Below are positions 6,010 to 7,488 of a stretch of DNA of 7,488 nucleotides, piece by piece (position 1 is the first letter of the stretch; the number at the start of each line of letters is the position of its first letter). The notes under the pieces were generated by a model that saw only the letters and a list, made by a program, of their open reading frames with translations, searched no databases and was not told the DNA's origin. Source of the stretch: Acidovorax sp. (GTDB lineage: Bacteria > Pseudomonadota > Gammaproteobacteria > Burkholderiales > Burkholderiaceae_C); assembly GCA_011620245.1 (NCBI GenBank), contig WOZN01000286.1:1-7488 (forward strand), given 5' to 3'. The position numbers and the translations under genes are program-made.

Positions 6010-6828
6010 TCAGAAAACAGGGGGACGTTTGGCCAGGAAGGCCGCGATGCCTTCGCGGTGCTCGGCACTGTCGGCATAGGCGTAAGGGCCGGGCGTGGAA
6101 TTTACTATATTTTCAATAGCTGCTTGCGCTTTACCATCGGGCGCTACAGGCGATTTCAATGCCCGAAATGTCTGCTTGTTCATGCGTGCGGCTTCAGGTG
6201 CCAGGGCGGCCACGCGGCAGGCCGTGCCCAGCGCATCGGCGGCCAGCAGGCTGGGCTCGGTGATGCGGCTCAGGAATCCACGCGCCAGCATGTCGGCCGC
6301 TGAAAAGGTGGCGGCCTCCAGCAGCATCTGGCGCGCGGTGACATCGCCCACCGCGCCCGCCACCAGTTGCGCTTCACGCGGCGCCATGGGAAAGCCCAGC
6401 CGGGCGATGGGGGCGCCAAAGCGTGCGCTGCTGCCGGCAATGCGGATGTCGCAGCAGCTGGCAATCTCCACGCCCGCCCCCATGCAGGCGCCGGCGATGT
6501 GCGCCACGATGGGCACGTCACATGCAAGCATGGCCTGCAGGCCGCCCCAGACATCGTTTTCGTGAAAGTCGCGCAGCGCCGCAGCATCGAAACGGAATGC
6601 CGGGTATTCCGAAATGTCGCCGCCGGCGCAGAAGCTGCCGTCGGCACCTTCTATCAGCACGCAGCGCGCATCCGGATTGCGCTGAATGCTCTCAAAAACA
6701 GAGCGAAGCTGGCGCCACATGGCGCGCGACATCGCGTTGAGCCGGCCGGCGTGGCGCAGCGTGACCTGCACCACACCCGCATCGCCGGCCGCTCCTGCGG
6801 CCCGCGCCGCGACAACTTCCCCTGTCAT
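6010..6828 (-). CDS. Crotonase-family protein (enoyl-CoA hydratase/isomerase-like)
   Basis: A 272-residue cytoplasmic protein of the crotonase fold, acting on an acyl-CoA thioester. The two oxyanion-hole segments are visible as DGSFCAGGDISEY (63-75) and GACMGAGVEIASCCDIRIA (113-131). E121 matches the first catalytic Glu (Glu144 of rat hydratase). At the place of the second (Glu164), the sequence reads FGAPIARLG, with I141 instead of Glu. Ordinary hydration of enoyl-CoA is therefore doubtful, and an isomerase, decarboxylase or hydrolase role is possible. The C-terminus AEHREGIAAFLAKRPPVF is typical of the family. Residues 225-243 come from an AT-richer insert-like segment, described separately, and the protein is slightly longer than most relatives (about 255-265). 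The start is supported by AAGGA at 6834-6838. The gene sits 13 bases after the receptor gene and six before matB. Confidence 0.9.
   Translation of the reverse strand: MTGEVVAARAAGAAGDAGVVQVTLRHAGRLNAMSRAMWRQLRSVFESIQRNPDARCVLIEGADGSFCAGGDISEYPAFRFDAAALRDFHENDVWGGLQAMLACDVPIVAHIAGACMGAGVEIASCCDIRIAGSSARFGAPIARLGFPMAPREAQLVAGAVGDVTARQMLLEAATFSAADMLARGFLSRITEPSLLAADALGTACRVAALAPEAARMNKQTFRALKSPVAPDGKAQAAIENIVNSTPGPYAYADSAEHREGIAAFLAKRPPVF
6100..6156 (-). repeat. AT-richer intragenic repeat-like segment within the crotonase gene
   Basis: These 57 bases are about 42% GC inside a gene of clearly higher GC. On the minus strand they include TAGCGCCCGATGGTAAAGCG and then CAAGCAGCTATTGAAAATA, bounded by TAGC and GCTA as an imperfect inverted repeat. 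From memory, this resembles a palindromic element with GCGC...GCGCAAGCAGCTAT cores that is scattered through Comamonadaceae intergenic regions. Here it is read in frame as residues 225-243 (K-S-P-V-A-P ... N-I-V-N), between MNKQTFRAL and the conserved C-terminal YAYADSAEHREG. Composition and position are seen. Membership of a repeat family is inferred. Confidence 0.55.
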
Positions 6829-6841
6829 GCAATTCCTTTCT

Positions 6842-7488
6842 TCAACCTAGCTTGGCACCAGCGCCCTTGACCACCTGCGCCCAGCGCCGGACCTCGGTGC
6901 TGACGAATTTCGCAAACTGCGCCTGCGTCATGCCACCGTATTCGGCACCGTTGCCGGCCCAGATGGCCTTGATTTCATCCGCAGCGCCGATGCGGCGAAT
7001 GTCTTCGATGATGCGCGCCTGCACATCGGCCGGCGTGCCCTTGGGCGCCCACAGGCCGTACCAGGTGGTGACGGTGTAGTCGGGCAGCCCGACCTCGGCG
7101 GCGCAGGGCACGTCCGGAAAGGCCGGGTTGCGCTGGCTGCCCGACACCATGAGCGCCTTGATGCGGCCGCTCTTGATGTGCGTGGCCGATGAACCCATGC
7201 CGTCGAACATCATGTCCACGTTCCCGGCAATCAGGTCCTGCAATGCCGGGCCGGCACCGCGGTAGGGAATATGCGTGATGAAGGTACCCGTCTGCTGCTT
7301 GAACAGCTCGCCGGCCAGATGGTGCGAGGTGCCAGCACCCGCCGAGCCGTAGTTGAGACGGGCAGGGTTGCGCTTGACGTGCTCCAGGAACTGCTTGAAG
7401 TTGCTGGCCGGCACGGCCTTGGGGTTACCACCAGCACCTGCGGCACATTGGCCAGCAGCGCCAGGGGGATGAAGTCTTTCTCGATGTC
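6842..7488 (-). pseudogene. Bug/TctC-family periplasmic receptor, C-terminal part with an apparent frameshift
   Basis: This encodes the solute receptor of a tripartite tricarboxylate transporter. The gene is cut by the right edge, so signal peptide and start are not seen. The 3' part reads PARLNYGSAGAGTSHHLAGE, then HIPYRGAGPALQDLIAGNVD and MMFDGMGSS, the classical Bug signature, and ends in KGAGAKLG at a TGA (6842-6844). The 5' part reads DIEKDFIPLALLANVPQVLV, also classical, but in a different frame. The break is at 7424-7427. One extra base there would restore VVNPKAVPASNFKQF, the expected family sequence. The downstream frame could at best start at a GTG (7412-7414), which would lack signal peptide and most of domain 1. 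It is either a recent one-base deletion or a sequencing or assembly error, as the rest of the gene shows no decay. It lies 13 bases upstream of the crotonase and probably heads the same operon, suggesting a carboxylate substrate such as malonate. Confidence 0.85.

Noticed and set aside
4372..6303. Plus-strand open frame of 643 codons
   Set aside because: It is antisense to matB and part of the crotonase gene; composition is typical of a GC-rich shadow frame.

Overview
The window is GC-rich and densely coded. It looks like a betaproteobacterium of the Comamonadaceae (Acidovorax-like). This rests on the ccoI-ccoS-ccoN order, the Bug-type periplasmic receptor, and an AT-richer palindromic repeat of a kind I associate with that family. 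The placement is inference, not a database result.

Left part (1-3443, all minus strand): a respiration cluster reading ccoI > ccoS > ccoN. It encodes the copper ATPase and small assembly protein for cbb3-type cytochrome c oxidase, followed by the N-terminal 266 residues of catalytic subunit I, which runs off the left edge. ccoI and ccoS overlap by one base. Near-consensus FNR/Anr boxes lie upstream of ccoI (3478-3491) and upstream of ccoN (855-868), so the high-affinity oxidase and its copper supply are probably switched on together at low oxygen.

Centre (3444-3725): a divergent intergenic region between ccoI and a UspA-family gene. It holds the shared FNR box and a 175-bp segment (3526-3700) closed by 20-bp inverted repeats. 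All three imperfections in the repeat are G-U wobbles if the plus strand is transcribed. The segment begins at the base where a class II FNR promoter would start transcription. It is either a structured leader or small RNA ahead of the stress gene, or a mobile or palindromic repeat. I regard it as the most interesting part of the window.

The UspA gene (3726-4169, plus) is followed by a convergent intergenic region. This holds a second palindromic element (4189-4333, with 13-bp perfect ends and a perfect central hairpin) and an intrinsic terminator (4370-4396).

Right part (4417-7488, minus strand): a tight operon-like row reading Bug/TctC receptor > crotonase-family protein > malonyl-CoA synthetase (MatB). 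The likely theme is uptake and CoA activation of malonate or a related dicarboxylate. Two irregularities stand out. The receptor gene has an apparent one-base frameshift near 7424-7427. The crotonase carries an in-frame AT-richer insert (6100-6156) resembling an intergenic repeat, and it lacks one of the two glutamates of classical enoyl-CoA hydratases.
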